Source: Bacillus sp. FJAT-52991
GTDB lineage: Bacteria; Bacillota; Bacilli; Bacillales; Domibacillaceae
DNA length: 64,000 nucleotides
NCBI RefSeq assembly: GCF_037201805.1
Contig: NZ_CP147404.1
Coordinates: 1,884,001-1,948,000 of the forward strand
Direction: 5' to 3'
Both the position numbers and the translations under genes were made by a program. The notes beneath the pieces are model-generated. The model had not been told where the DNA came from and did not search any database. It was given only the letters and a program-made list of their open reading frames with translations. Position 1 is the first letter of the stretch; the number at the start of each line of letters is the position of its first letter. Of the stretch, positions 1 to 8,116 are shown piece after piece.

Positions 1-99
1 CTGCTGAATGATCCTCATAGATCAAATACCTATTATTGAAGCAAGAATAGTGAATAATGTCGTTCAGTTTACAAAAGCTAATCAAAAAAGGATTTTAAT

Positions 100-443
100 A
101 TGTATAAATTACTTGTTAGCTTATTGTATTGCACCATATTGATTCCTGAAAACTTAGTTTCAGTCCAAATCAACCTAGATAATATAGTTTACGCAGAAGC
201 TCAAGCCCCCTCTTATGCAAAATGGGGAACCCTTGCTGTACAAAAGGCAAAACAAAAATATCCGAATGCGGCAGTTATTGATTATCTTCATGTTGGTGTT
301 TACAACATGAAGATTATTCTACAGAAAAATTTAAGCTGTGGTTAAAAGAGAACAGCAGAGAATTTGGAGTTCTTGTAGAGATTAAATACAATGCCAAGAC
401 TGAAAAAGTAATAAAAATCACTTTCAGAGAAACTCCTGAATGA
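100..443 (+). pseudogene. frameshifted DUF3889 (YqzG/YhdC-like) secreted protein
   Basis: An 81-codon frame opens at ATG 100 behind AAAAGGA. It carries an N-terminal hydrophobic segment and the family core PSYAKWG...AVIDYLHVG, then runs out of frame and stops at 345. The missing C-terminal half (EKFKLWLKENSREFGV...KVIKITFRETPE) is intact in the frame starting at 303 and ends at TGA 441-443. A one-base loss, or two-base gain, near 295-303 separates the halves. The family is a small exported Bacillus protein of unknown function, normally about 105-115 residues, which the rejoined frames would give. I infer a recent frameshift; a sequencing error is the alternative. Confidence 0.8.
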
Positions 444-452
444 GCCAAATTA

Positions 453-483
453 AAAAGCCCCTATCCACACGGACAGGGGCTTT
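453..483. terminator. bidirectional hairpin terminator
   Basis: AAAGCCCCT and AGGGGCTTT arms pair around a short loop, with A-rich and T-rich flanks on the two sides. It lies between the convergent DUF3889 pseudogene and the minus-strand gene at 488-685. Confidence 0.8.
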
Positions 484-487
484 GCTG

Positions 488-685
488 TTATTTATTAATC
501 TTACTTGCTCGGTACATCATTTCCCAAACTTCCTCTCGTGTTACAGGGCGCTGTGGATACGTACCATCTGAAATCTTGTTTGCTTTTACCCAATCTTGCG
601 CCTCTTTAAATCGAGTACTTTCCAGACTTCCAAGCAAATAAGCAGCACTCATAAAAGCGCCGCCTGTTACTGTGTTATGTTGCAT
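488..685 (-). CDS. small SLH-like/endolysin-tail-type protein
   Basis: A 65-residue protein with a strong ribosome site (AGGTGAAGG) just before its ATG. The C-terminal half, WVKANKISDGTYPQRPVTRE followed by EVWEMMYR, matches the SLH-like tail often found at the C-terminus of Bacillus phage endolysins and in small phage-linked proteins. It has no catalytic domain of its own. It sits directly downstream of a broken minus-strand gene (703-890), so the two probably formed one cassette. Function unknown; phage remnant is the likeliest origin. Confidence 0.6.
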   Translation of the reverse strand: MQHNTVTGGAFMSAAYLLGSLESTRFKEAQDWVKANKISDGTYPQRPVTREEVWEMMYRASKINK

Positions 686-702
686 TCCTTCACCTCATAA
701 TT

Positions 703-890
703 TCAAATGAAAAAGAGACTTGCTTCAGGTTTATACGCACACACAACTTTTCCCTTGGCAATACCTACAACATATTGGATGCCCTCCAGCCTTTTTCATT
801 TATTCTCCAATTCCCTTTTACAGCATCATAGTGATCTTTTCCCTCACTTAATGCCTTTTGTATTTTCACTAATAAAATTTCTTGTTTCAT
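703..890 (-). pseudogene. broken small gene upstream of the SLH-like protein
   Basis: Reading leftwards from ATG 890, MKQEILLVKIQKALSEGKDH continues through YDAVKGNWRINEKGW and then hits TAG. Shifting frame at about 780 restores EGIQYVVGIAKGKVVCAYKP to a stop at 703. The joined protein would be about 61 residues and resembles small proteins with a WKxxxxR...YVxxVxxGVVxxVYKP pattern that I have seen in accessory DNA but cannot name. The two genes are separated by only about 17 nt, which suggests a former operon. Confidence 0.55.
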
Positions 891-1230
891 TGTGTCATTC
901 TCCCTAATTCAATACCTTTTGAAGTTCTAATAGACCTTATACTGTTCTCTAAAGCTTAATTGGTTATCTGAAGTGTTCCTCACTCTCAAATATAGGAATA
1001 TATACTTAGTATAACGAATTATTTTTTAATTTTATGTCGTTATTTGACGAAGAAAGAATATAGAATTTTAAAACATTTTGTATGATAATTATGAGGAATT
1101 ACGTTTTCATCATGTTTAACGATGTCTTTATTCCAAGTCCAATATAGGATTATTTTCACATTTCATATAGATTATCAATTTACAAATTAAGGTTTAAATT
1201 TAATTTAAATATAAAAAGGAAGTGAAGATC

Positions 1231-1980
1231 ATGTTTAACAAAAAGTCAAAGTTTTTCAAGCCGCTTGCGGCAACCATTTTATCAGTTTCATTGATTGGTA
1301 GCTCATTTACTCCATTTAGTAGTATTACAAATGAAAATACCATCGCTGAAGCAGCAGCACCAAAAAATGCGGTGACGTCAAAAGTAACTGAAGTGATTGA
1401 TGGGGACACAATCAAAGTAAACTTCAAAGGCAGAAAAGAAACCGTTCAAATGATCCTGATTGATACGCCTGAAACAAAAGATCCGAAAAAATGCGTTCAA
1501 CTTTATGGACCTGAGGCATCAAAGTTCACTAAAGACAGCCTGCTCAACAAAAATGTCAAATTAGAACTAGGCGTTCAAACTCGTAACAAAAACGGAGATA
1601 TTCTTGCCTATGTATATCTAAATGACAAAATGTTTAATAAAACATTGTTGGAAAAAGGATTAGCTCGCATTGCTGTTTATCCACCAAACACTCAATACCT
1701 AAAAGAGTTGCAAGCAGCTGAAGCTACTGCTAAAAAGAAAAAGCTTGGTATTTGGTCAAACAAAAACGCGATTAATGGTGGTTGCGCTCCAAAACCAGCA
1801 CCAAAACCGAAACCGGTTCCGAAGCCAAAGCCAACTCCTCCGAAACCACAACCAACACCAAAGAAGTTTAAAAACTGTACAGAACTAAGAAAGGTTTATC
1901 CAGATGGAGTTAAAAAAGGCCATCCTGCCTATGATTCAAAAATGGATAGAGACAAAGATGGCTGGGCTTGTGAGAGATAA
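1231..1980 (+). CDS. secreted thermonuclease-like protein with Excalibur domain
   Basis: I choose ATG 1231 rather than the upstream GTG at 1222 because AAGGAAGTG sits 6 nt before it. Order: signal peptide (about 1-44, cleavage near AEAAA), SNase domain (about 50-185, VIDGDTIKV, LIDTPETKDP, LEKGLARIAVYPPN, KKKLGIWS), Pro/Lys linker of PKP repeats, and a C-terminal Excalibur domain (FKNCTELRKVYPDGV... DRDKDGWACER). The fold matches YncB-type extracellular nucleases. Aligned by eye to staphylococcal nuclease, the metal-side acids and E43 remain, but R35 is Gln (VQMILIDTPE) and R87 is Asp (KNGDILAY). Both arginines are needed for strong catalysis, so activity is doubtful. The protein may bind rather than cut nucleic acid. 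Confidence 0.88.
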   Translation: MFNKKSKFFKPLAATILSVSLIGSSFTPFSSITNENTIAEAAAPKNAVTSKVTEVIDGDTIKVNFKGRKETVQMILIDTPETKDPKKCVQLYGPEASKFTKDSLLNKNVKLELGVQTRNKNGDILAYVYLNDKMFNKTLLEKGLARIAVYPPNTQYLKELQAAEATAKKKKLGIWSNKNAINGGCAPKPAPKPKPVPKPKPTPPKPQPTPKKFKNCTELRKVYPDGVKKGHPAYDSKMDRDKDGWACER

Positions 1981-1990
1981 TCCATTAACT

Positions 1991-2023
1991 TCAACCCCTT
2001 TCCTGTCTTGGGAAAAGGGTTGA
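1991..2023 (+). terminator. hairpin after the thermonuclease-like gene
   Basis: TCAACCC...TTTCC pairs with GGGAAAAGGGTTGA across a 6-nt loop, 10 nt after the stop codon. The T tract is weak. Confidence 0.6.
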
Positions 2024-2177
2024 TTATACTCAGAGATAGAATGTGTGTTCTCAAAATATTTCTTAAGGTGTACATTAGTAGAAGATGATCCATTTCAAAA
2101 ACTTATAACTATCAATACATAATCAAAAAATAAATTTAGAGAAAGGGAAATAGAGATGTAAAGAAATTTTAAACCTA

Positions 2178-3320
2178 TTAATCTGTCTTTCCCTTATGTA
2201 AATATGGGAATAATGAAATTAACCCCAGGATAGCTAAACAAGCCCCAATCCACAGTGGAGATACAAAGCCATATCCTTTACTAATTCCTAAACCACCTAA
2301 TGATGAACCAATGACAATACCAAGCGTAATAAAAGAACTATGAACGGTATTTATCATCGTTCCATTGCTAGCTGTTTTCATTACTCTCGCAACCATAGCT
2401 GGATTCATTGCTACACCAGTTAAACCAATAAAAATAGTAGAAATAACTGCAATGTATTTATTTTCCGCTCCCAAAGCAAATAAAGACAATGCTACTATTA
2501 ATATAATCAATCCGCTCATCAGTATTTTCATTGTATATTTATCAGCAAACTTGCCAATCACTATATTCCCAACTACTGTCGCGCTACCATAGAGAGCAAG
2601 TAAATATGGAATACTTGCACTTGAAAAGCCTGTGACATTTGTAAAGATAGGAGTGAAATAACTAAATGCTGCAAACGTACCACCAATAATGAACATACTT
2701 GTTGTGTACGCTGCCCAAAGATGTCTGTTCTTAAAATGTAGAAGTTCGTCTTTCCAGTTCAGTTGCTCTTTATTTGATGATGATGGTAGCAACCATTGAA
2801 TCATAATCCCTGATACTAGAACAAGAACAGAAACAGCCCAAAAACTAATCCGCCAGCCAAAATGTTGCGAAATAACAGTTGTTATAGGTAACCCTAAGAC
2901 AGTTGCTAACATTAAACCTGCAAGTACAATTGATGCAGCTTTTCCCCTAGAATCAGAGTGCACCAATGTTGCAGAAAAGGAGATCGCAACTCCAAAAGCT
3001 GAAGCTGAAGCAATGCCAGTTATAATACGTGAAATCATCATAATATCATAGTTCCAAGCAATAGCTCCGAGCGATTGACCAATTAAAAATACAAACATTA
3101 AAAACAATAATGCTTGTTTACTGCGTATTCGTAAGAGAATTGCCGTTAAAATGGGGCCTCCTACTACCATTGCTCCTGCATAAGCTGTAATTAAATACCC
3201 AATAGATGATACAGAAACCTGAAATGCAAGTGCAAGTTCGTTCATCATACCTGCAACCATAAATTCTGATGTAGTCATACAAAAGATTGCTAAAGATAGT
3301 AAATAAATAATCGACGGCAC
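2178..3320 (-). CDS. MFS (DHA1-type) efflux transporter
   Basis: A 380-residue protein with about 12 hydrophobic segments. The N-terminus (SEFMVAGMMNELALAFQVS, then an AYAGAMVVGGP-like second helix) is typical of the DHA1/AraJ-Cmr-type major facilitator group, which exports drugs, sugars or purines by proton antiport. The start is GTG 3320 with AGGAG 9 nt upstream. It lies 64 nt downstream of a co-directional TetR regulator (3385-3981), and the gap holds a TGTA...TACA imperfect palindrome. This suggests TetR-controlled efflux of a small toxic compound. The substrate cannot be read from the sequence. Confidence 0.85.
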   Translation of the reverse strand: MPSIIYLLSLAIFCMTTSEFMVAGMMNELALAFQVSVSSIGYLITAYAGAMVVGGPILTAILLRIRSKQALLFLMFVFLIGQSLGAIAWNYDIMMISRIITGIASASAFGVAISFSATLVHSDSRGKAASIVLAGLMLATVLGLPITTVISQHFGWRISFWAVSVLVLVSGIMIQWLLPSSSNKEQLNWKDELLHFKNRHLWAAYTTSMFIIGGTFAAFSYFTPIFTNVTGFSSASIPYLLALYGSATVVGNIVIGKFADKYTMKILMSGLIILIVALSLFALGAENKYIAVISTIFIGLTGVAMNPAMVARVMKTASNGTMINTVHSSFITLGIVIGSSLGGLGISKGYGFVSPLWIGACLAILGLISLFPYLHKGKTD

Positions 3321-3344
3321 AAAAAACCACTCCTAAATTATTAT

Positions 3345-3360
3345 TGTAACGATTGGTACA
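3345..3360. promoter_or_regulatory. candidate TetR operator before the MFS gene
   Basis: TGTAACGATTGGTACA is an imperfect palindrome (6 of 8 positions match between half-sites) between tetR and the efflux gene. A related TTGTACCGTATGGTCAA stretch lies upstream of tetR near 4030-4046. Both are plausible sites for the adjacent TetR protein. Confidence 0.45.
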
Positions 3361-3384
3361 AAAATAGTGCGAAAAAAGAGCGCA

Positions 3385-3981
3385 CTAAGCGCCAAAAATA
3401 GACTCCATTGTTCCTTTGATAACCTGTTCAGCTAATATCCGATTTTGCATCGATACATTAAGAACACGGAATCCGTAATAACTGCTTAAAAGCAGACTAG
3501 CTAATTCCTCAGCTGATTGCTTCTTTGAAATTTCACCTGTTTGCAATCCTTCCTCCATCACTGTTTCAATAGCTTGTTTAAGAAGCTCAACATGCTTTGA
3601 GAAAATTTCTTGTACCATTAAATCGTTTTTAGCACGTTCTACACTGGCATTAATCAATAAACATCCTTTTTGATCAATATTCTCAAAGTCTTCCTTCAAT
3701 GCCCATTCAAAAAAATTACTTAATCGTTCTTTAACTGGAATTGGAGTATCTAACAATTTCTTTTGTTCCCTAATCCCAATTTCATGGTAGCGTTCTAATA
3801 CTTGTTTATACAGTTCATGTTTACTACCGAAAGTATTGTATAAACTTCCTTTTCCAAGTCCTGTATCACTGCATAAATCTTGTGTAGAACACCCCTCATA
3901 TCCTCTTATCCAAAATGTTTTCATTGCAACATCTACAATTGAGGAATAATCAAACTCTCGGGGTCTGCCGCGTTTATTCAA
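3385..3981 (-). CDS. TetR/AcrR-family repressor of the adjacent MFS gene
   Basis: 198 residues starting at TTG 3981 with GAGGAGG upstream. The N-terminal helix-turn-helix has the family pattern RGRPREFD...AMKTFWIRGYEGCSTQDLC followed by GKGSLYNTFGSKHELY. The C-terminal ligand-binding region contains DQKGCLLINASVE, usual for the AcrR group that guards efflux pumps. It is first in a two-gene minus-strand unit with the MFS transporter. I infer that it represses that unit and is released by an exported ligand. Confidence 0.88.
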   Translation of the reverse strand: MNKRGRPREFDYSSIVDVAMKTFWIRGYEGCSTQDLCSDTGLGKGSLYNTFGSKHELYKQVLERYHEIGIREQKKLLDTPIPVKERLSNFFEWALKEDFENIDQKGCLLINASVERAKNDLMVQEIFSKHVELLKQAIETVMEEGLQTGEISKKQSAEELASLLLSSYYGFRVLNVSMQNRILAEQVIKGTMESIFGA

Positions 3982-4046
3982 TCGTATCCTCCTCTCATTT
4001 CAAAGATACATTAATAGAATACTCTTTTTTGTACCGTATGGTCAAT

Positions 4047-4404
4047 AAAATTGTTTTATTGTTACGTTAAAATAAAATTTGATTATTTTAGATTACAAAT
4101 AATTAAAAATAGCCCCTTATTCAAACACAAGTCTTATTTGAATTAAAAATTTTATCAATCTTTTTTACAAAGCTACACCTTTTACATAGCGTGATTCAAG
4201 CAGAAAGGTTCAGCACCCGAAAAAGACAAGCCCTGCAGTAGTTTTAAGCTTACCATATGCTCCTCTATGTTCATTTATCGGGATTTGAAATAAAATTGCA
4301 CCGCTTTGAAAAAAGTTCAATCGTTTATAAAAAAGATTAACCGCAAATCCTTACGCTATACTTCATAAGCATTTGCGGTTACATCGTGTATAGCAATGCG
4401 ATTT
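4047..4404. other. intergenic stretch without a recognisable gene
   Basis: About 360 nt, AT-rich near tetR. I see no ORF with a ribosome site on either strand. An inverted pair, AACCGCAAATCC...GCATTTGCGGTT (about 4338-4381), may be the terminator of the minus-strand gene at 4405. Confidence 0.5.
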
Positions 4405-4833
4405 TCATTCCTTGTCGTACCATTTGATCAGGGTATCCAAAATTGCATCTAGCAAACCTTTCTGGACTGCATCGGCAATTGTTCCATCACAAAACCGCTC
4501 ACTACGCACCACAAAAGTAGCCGCCCGAATCGCATCTGCAACGCTCAAATCGCTATCTGACGAGTAGTCTGGCAGCCCACGATCCATCCAGGAGTACAAA
4601 GGAGTCACTGCACCAACAGTATATAGTAATCCAATGGTTTTACTCACTCGTTCACTATAAGCAGGATAGCTTAAACTGTATGTTCCATCAGTCTGAAGCC
4701 CTCCACCTGTCCATTTTACATCACGATCCTTAGCCGTCATCCCTTTCGCAACAGCGCGTAATTCCTCCCAAGCATCTGTTTTCGTCCTGTCTAGCTGACT
4801 GATAAGTTGAATATCATCTGGATTTCCGTCCAT
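4405..4833 (-). CDS. hypothetical protein, DUF6508-like
   Basis: 142 residues with a good GGAGG site before ATG 4833. It is acidic and soluble, with YSLSYPAYSERVSKTIGLLY and PLYSWMDRGLPDY in the middle and FVVRSERFCDGTIADAVQKG near the end. These resemble small DUF6508 proteins as I remember them; the assignment is from memory of the motif layout. No catalytic motif, signal or membrane segment is seen. It stands alone between the TetR-MFS unit and a composite repeat. Function unknown. Confidence 0.55.
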   Translation of the reverse strand: MDGNPDDIQLISQLDRTKTDAWEELRAVAKGMTAKDRDVKWTGGGLQTDGTYSLSYPAYSERVSKTIGLLYTVGAVTPLYSWMDRGLPDYSSDSDLSVADAIRAATFVVRSERFCDGTIADAVQKGLLDAILDTLIKWYDKE

Positions 4834-4881
4834 ATTGATCCTCCTTCTATGTTAGTCTTATCTCCAGTTTAGAATGAACCT

Positions 4882-4933
4882 CCCCCACCTACACGGCTAC
4901 GCTCCTTCTGCCATGTTGATTACAGCCCGTTAA
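4882..4933 (+). repeat. composite intergenic repeat, module 2 (copy A1)
   Basis: Shares CCCACCTACACGGCTACGCT and the following CCTTCTGCCATGTTG...TACAGCCCGTTAA with longer copies at 50377-50535 and 56467-56577. This copy lacks the AGGTGGGG arm, so its inner hairpin is lost. It lies upstream of a plus-strand gene, as do the other copies. Confidence 0.75.
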
Positions 4934-5148
4934 CATCAAACTCATCAAAAGACGTAGTTTGGAGTACCGTAACGACGCCCATTTTTTCCTGCGCCTTCGC
5001 TTGGAAACAGGGCGTTGATTTTATCGCCCCTAATTTTTTGGTAATGAACCTATTTTTTTATAAAAATATGAAAATTTTGTACTCTTGTCCATTCAATATT
5101 TAAATATCAGCATATTTTATAGTAAAAGAGAGAAAGGAGGGAATTTGA

Positions 5149-5364
5149 ATGTCTAATGACAGAAGACACTGTGATCGATTCGATGATGATGTAGCAGGTA
5201 TTTTTGATCGTAATGATAGAAAAGTAGTTCTTGATGTCGATAAATTGATTATCCGCGCAGACGATGTAGTTATTGTTAAAAAACGTCGTGATCGATTCGA
5301 TAATGATGTAGCAGATATTTTTGATCGCGACGATAGAAGAGATCATAAAAGAAGACGTTGTTGA
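5149..5364 (+). CDS. small charged protein with an internal duplication, possibly spore-associated
   Basis: 71 residues behind AAAGGAGGG. The sequence is built from two near-identical blocks, RFDDDVAGIFDRNDR and RFDNDVADIFDRDDR, separated by a hydrophobic/basic stretch (KVVLDVDKLIIRADDVVIVK). That middle stretch faintly recalls the beta-strand region of CotX/CotV spore-coat proteins. The two ends rich in Arg/Asp/His/Cys are also coat-like. There is no signal peptide. It is bracketed by modules of the same intergenic repeat (4882 and 5403). The spore-coat link is inference; the duplication is direct. Confidence 0.6.
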   Translation: MSNDRRHCDRFDDDVAGIFDRNDRKVVLDVDKLIIRADDVVIVKKRRDRFDNDVADIFDRDDRRDHKRRRC

Positions 5365-5402
5365 TTTTAACCTCTTTCAGTATCTATAAGTTCACTTATG
5401 TC

Positions 5403-5453
5403 AATAAAGTGAAACTTCAATCAGTGGGGGTTTTCTTCATCCCCCACTGATTA
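5403..5453 (+). repeat. composite intergenic repeat, module 1 (copy A2)
   Basis: ATAAAGTGAAACTTCAATCA leads into a perfect hairpin, AATCAGTGGGGG/CCCCCACTGATT. It is the same sequence as at 50377-50427. Here it follows the 71-residue gene and could act as its terminator, although no T tract follows. Confidence 0.75.
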
Positions 5454-5531
5454 AAAGAAGAAGTAAAAAAAGAATAAACTAGGAGTCTGTCCCAAACCAA
5501 GCTCATTTTGTACGAACTACAATTTATATTT

Positions 5532-6149
5532 TTAATAGTCCCGCCCAAATGCTTTTGTCTTAATATTTTTCTTATCAAGAAATTCTTCTATTTTTTTCTG
5601 TTCTCTTCCATTCACCACATCACTTTTATTCATTATTGATTCAATGTTTATTTTTGGAGACTCCCCTTTACTTACGTCATCTGTAAAATTATTGAGGATT
5701 TCATCTAGTTCATAAAGAAACTCATTGTAAGCTGTAATGTACTGGCTAATTCTTTCAGACTCTTCTTGATAACCTTCAGGTAATGTATTATTTAAGATAT
5801 AGTTAGAAAAATTCTCATCATTTTCTTTTGTAAGCTTGGTAATTTCGGCTAACTTCTCTGATTCATTTTTATTTAATTCCTTTCCTTCATCTATAATCTC
5901 TTGAAATGGTTCACTAGCATTATCTAATTCTTCAGAGCTATCTAGATATGTTTTTATGCTTAATTTTATTTCTTCTTCGTCAATTACACTATCTTGTTTT
6001 TCAGAAGTAAAAATAACATCAGGAATTTTCACATCCTGTATAGAAATAACTTCATCCTCTTCTTCATCCTCTATAACATCAATATTCTCTCCCTGCGAAC
6101 ATGCGCTTAATATAAACAGAAGTAAAAAACTAAAAAACAATTTTCTCAT
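5532..6149 (-). CDS. secreted lipoprotein in the PadR-HAAS operon
   Basis: I start at ATG 6149 ([17 protein letters not shown]), which overlaps the stop of the upstream gene as ATGA. The lipobox LSAC gives a lipidated Cys about 18 residues in. The mature part is very acidic at first (DEEEDEV) and then helical, consistent with coiled coil, about 185 residues. No enzymatic motif is seen. Overlapping starts and stops with 6146-6715 and 6712-7032 show a translationally coupled operon. The product is probably a cell-surface partner of the HAAS membrane protein. Function unknown. Confidence 0.8.
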   Translation of the reverse strand: MRKLFFSFLLLFILSACSQGENIDVIEDEEEDEVISIQDVKIPDVIFTSEKQDSVIDEEEIKLSIKTYLDSSEELDNASEPFQEIIDEGKELNKNESEKLAEITKLTKENDENFSNYILNNTLPEGYQEESERISQYITAYNEFLYELDEILNNFTDDVSKGESPKINIESIMNKSDVVNGREQKKIEEFLDKKNIKTKAFGRDY

Positions 6150-6715
6150 AATAATTGCTTCCCCCTTGCAATTGATATGTTCCATCTCAAATATTTTAGT
6201 AATAGTATGAAAGAAAATTTTGCTATATAATACCCTAGGAATGCTAAAAGAGAACCTATAATAAGCCCTTTTATGGACTCGAAGATTTCTCCACTTCCAA
6301 TTGTACTAAATCCATTAATAAATCCCATTACAATTAAAATTAGTGGAGATAGAATCATGATAGGGACCCCAATGATATATGCTAATGTAAATGGTATAAA
6401 TATTAGCAGCATAAATAAACTCGCTATAATAATAATACAATTCATTACACTTAATCCCATAATTGAAAACAATGCCGTAAACATATTTCTAATGTTTTTT
6501 TTCTCTTCAACCTTATTAATAGCATAAACAGCGTTTAATTCTTTAGCTATTTGTTTAGGTGAACCAAGGGCTTCTACAATCTGGCTTTCTATTTTTCCTT
6601 CCCCTACACCAATCATAAAATATTCTTCATAATCTTGTAAGATTTCCTCTTTTTCATTTTTGGGTAGCTTCCGTAAATGCTTTTTTAAAATTATCAAAAA
6701 TTGTTTTTTACTCAT
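6146..6715 (-). CDS. HAAS/DUF1700-family membrane protein
   Basis: 189 residues. The N-terminal cytosolic domain (about 1-70) has the HAAS signature: [45 protein letters not shown]. Three or four membrane helices follow. HAAS proteins are usually encoded next to PadR regulators and are thought to signal or buffer at the membrane, and that is the arrangement here. The ATG overlaps the padR stop (ATGA), and its own stop overlaps the lipoprotein start. It is likely repressed by the upstream PadR protein. Confidence 0.85.
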   Translation of the reverse strand: MSKKQFLIILKKHLRKLPKNEKEEILQDYEEYFMIGVGEGKIESQIVEALGSPKQIAKELNAVYAINKVEEKKNIRNMFTALFSIMGLSVMNCIIIIASLFMLLIFIPFTLAYIIGVPIMILSPLILIVMGFINGFSTIGSGEIFESIKGLIIGSLLAFLGYYIAKFSFILLLKYLRWNISIARGKQLL

Positions 6716-7032
6716 GGGAGATCCGCCTCCTTAATTAATTGATTTACTCCCTCAGAGAATTCCTTCCACTCGCCCACTAAGTGATGTAAGTAGGCACGAC
6801 CTTTATCAGTAAGCCTATAATATTTTCTTGGAGGGCCTTCCCTGGATTCTTGTAAATATGTTGTAAAATACTCTTCCTTTGTTAGTCTTCTTAATAAAGG
6901 ATAGACAGAACCTTCCGATATTTCAATTTGGTCAGAAATCCTCTGGACGAGTTCATATCCATATCGATCCTTCTTATCAAGCAGTACAAGCACGCATAGT
7001 TCTAGAACGCCTTTTTTAAATTGCACATTCAA
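6712..7032 (-). CDS. PadR-family transcriptional regulator
   Basis: The long frame opens at 7086, but a GGGGTGAG site lies just before TTG 7032, giving [20 protein letters not shown] as the N-terminus, the usual PadR start. The winged helix is complete: [37 protein letters not shown]. At about 106 residues it is a short, subfamily-1-type PadR. It leads a three-gene coupled operon. Two copies of a GGTACC-centred sequence upstream (7074-7168) are likely autoregulatory sites. Confidence 0.88.
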   Translation of the reverse strand: MNVQFKKGVLELCVLVLLDKKDRYGYELVQRISDQIEISEGSVYPLLRRLTKEEYFTTYLQESREGPPRKYYRLTDKGRAYLHHLVGEWKEFSEGVNQLIKEADLP

Positions 7033-7073
7033 CGAATACTCACCCCGTCTCTTTATTGTTATATATAATTTAA

Positions 7074-7168
7074 TGTAAGGTACCATATAATATATAGTAC
7101 CTATCTATAAAATAAAGTAGATGGTTATATTACAACAACATGTACTGTATATTGTAAGGTACCATATA
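7074..7168. promoter_or_regulatory. paired GGTACC-centred direct repeats, candidate PadR operators
   Basis: TGTAAGGTACCATATA occurs at 7074-7089 and again at 7153-7168, 79 bp apart, with ATATATAGTACC and CATGTACTGTATAT between them. PadR proteins bind short dyads of this kind. The position, upstream of padR, fits autorepression with looping or two-site binding. Confidence 0.5.
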
Positions 7169-7194
7169 TAACCATATTATTTTAAAAATGGATC

Positions 7195-7445
7195 TACGTC
7201 AAGATATTGGACATACTCCAGTTAAGTTTTTTGGTTCTGCACAACTTCCATTCATAGAATGTAGAGTTGGAAATTTGCGGAAGTTGCGTCCGAAGAAATG
7301 TGGGAAGGGACAACTGGATTATCTCCAGATTTCACGCTGTTTCACGACATATATTTTCATAGGCATCTGGTGTTAAATATCCGATGCTTCCATGAATTCT
7401 TTTGCGATTGTACCAACCCTCTATATCGTTCCGCAGATCCGGCGT
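7195..7445 (-). mobile_element. IS3-family transposase remnant (3' end)
   Basis: On the minus strand, DIEGWYNRKRIHGSIGYLTP followed by DAYENICRETA and a stop at about 7332 is the typical C-terminus of an IS3-family OrfB integrase. About 35 residues survive. Beyond the stop, sequence near 7195-7240 (TTGGACATACTCC...GGTTCTGCACA) resembles a degraded IS3 terminal repeat. The rest of the transposase is absent, so this is a dead fragment. Confidence 0.7.
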
Positions 7446-7787
7446 AGGTGAAACAACTGTTGAAGCGTTAGCTGAGGAGCCGTAAAGTCCGTTTTTAACG
7501 TTCGATACATGACATCCCCTCCCTACTCGCTGGGCTGTGCCCTTCACGCTCCTTGAGGAAGGGGAATTCTCTCGGACTGTGTTAAATCATTAATGTTAAT
7601 TGACAATACAGTTGTTTAATTCTTATGGGACTAACGGAGCAGATTAGTAGCTGGTTCATTAGAAGAGAGAAAAGTAAATACTTCAGAGAAACAAATGCTC
7701 CGAACAAGCCTAAGCAAAAAATGAATAAAGTTAATTTAAATTACACATTCTATATGAGTACTACATTTCAATTGGAGGTTTTTTAAG
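7446..7787. other. gene-poor stretch with possible TnpB-element end
   Basis: No intact gene is seen. On the minus strand 7500-7575 contains GAATTCCCCTTCC...AGGAGCGTGAAGGGCACAG and AGGGAGGGGATGTCA, which resembles right-end/omega-RNA sequence of IS200/IS605 elements. No TnpB coding remains beside it. The rest is AT-rich upstream sequence of the yfhD-like gene. Confidence 0.35.
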
Positions 7788-7970
7788 ATGTTACAAAGCA
7801 TAAATAATGAGAATAATGATCAAAGTACGAATACAGCTGGGGCTTTTCAATCAGATGGTCGAGATGTTGAATTCTCACAAGAGCTTGCTGATAAGGATGA
7901 TCTAGTTGCTCAAGAACGTTCAAAAGCGGCCGATCAAAGAGCAAAAGCAAGAAAAAATAATAACCAGTAA
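7788..7970 (+). CDS. YfhD-family small protein
   Basis: 60 residues behind TTGGAGG. The signature DGRDVEFSQELADKDDLVAQ followed by ERSKAADQRAKAR is that of the YfhD family, small, very polar Bacillus proteins of unknown function usually made in sporulation or stationary phase. A strong terminator follows at once (7981-8026), so it is a single-gene unit. Confidence 0.8.
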   Translation: MLQSINNENNDQSTNTAGAFQSDGRDVEFSQELADKDDLVAQERSKAADQRAKARKNNNQ

Positions 7971-7980
7971 TATTCCTTTC

Positions 7981-8026
7981 ACTAAAGCACAGTATGCTTG
8001 AATAACCGCGTACTGTGCTTTAGTTT
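7981..8026 (+). terminator. terminator of the yfhD-like gene
   Basis: ACTAAAGCACAGTA pairs perfectly with TACTGTGCTTTAGT, followed by TTAAT. A second hairpin, AAGAGCCT/AGGCTCTT (8048-8083), probably ends the convergent gene at 8117. Confidence 0.85.
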
Positions 8027-8116
8027 AATAAGAATCAAACAACTTTAAAGAGCCTAACCACAATAAAATGTAGCAAGGCTCTTATGTTTTTATATCAAAA
8101 TTAAATAACTTCATTA

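Noticed and set aside
707..907. 66-codon plus-strand ORF
   Set aside because: Antisense shadow of the broken minus-strand gene at 703-890.
5107..5346. 79-codon minus-strand ORF
   Set aside because: Antisense to the 71-residue duplicated protein, which has the better ribosome site; the apparent repeats are inherited from it.
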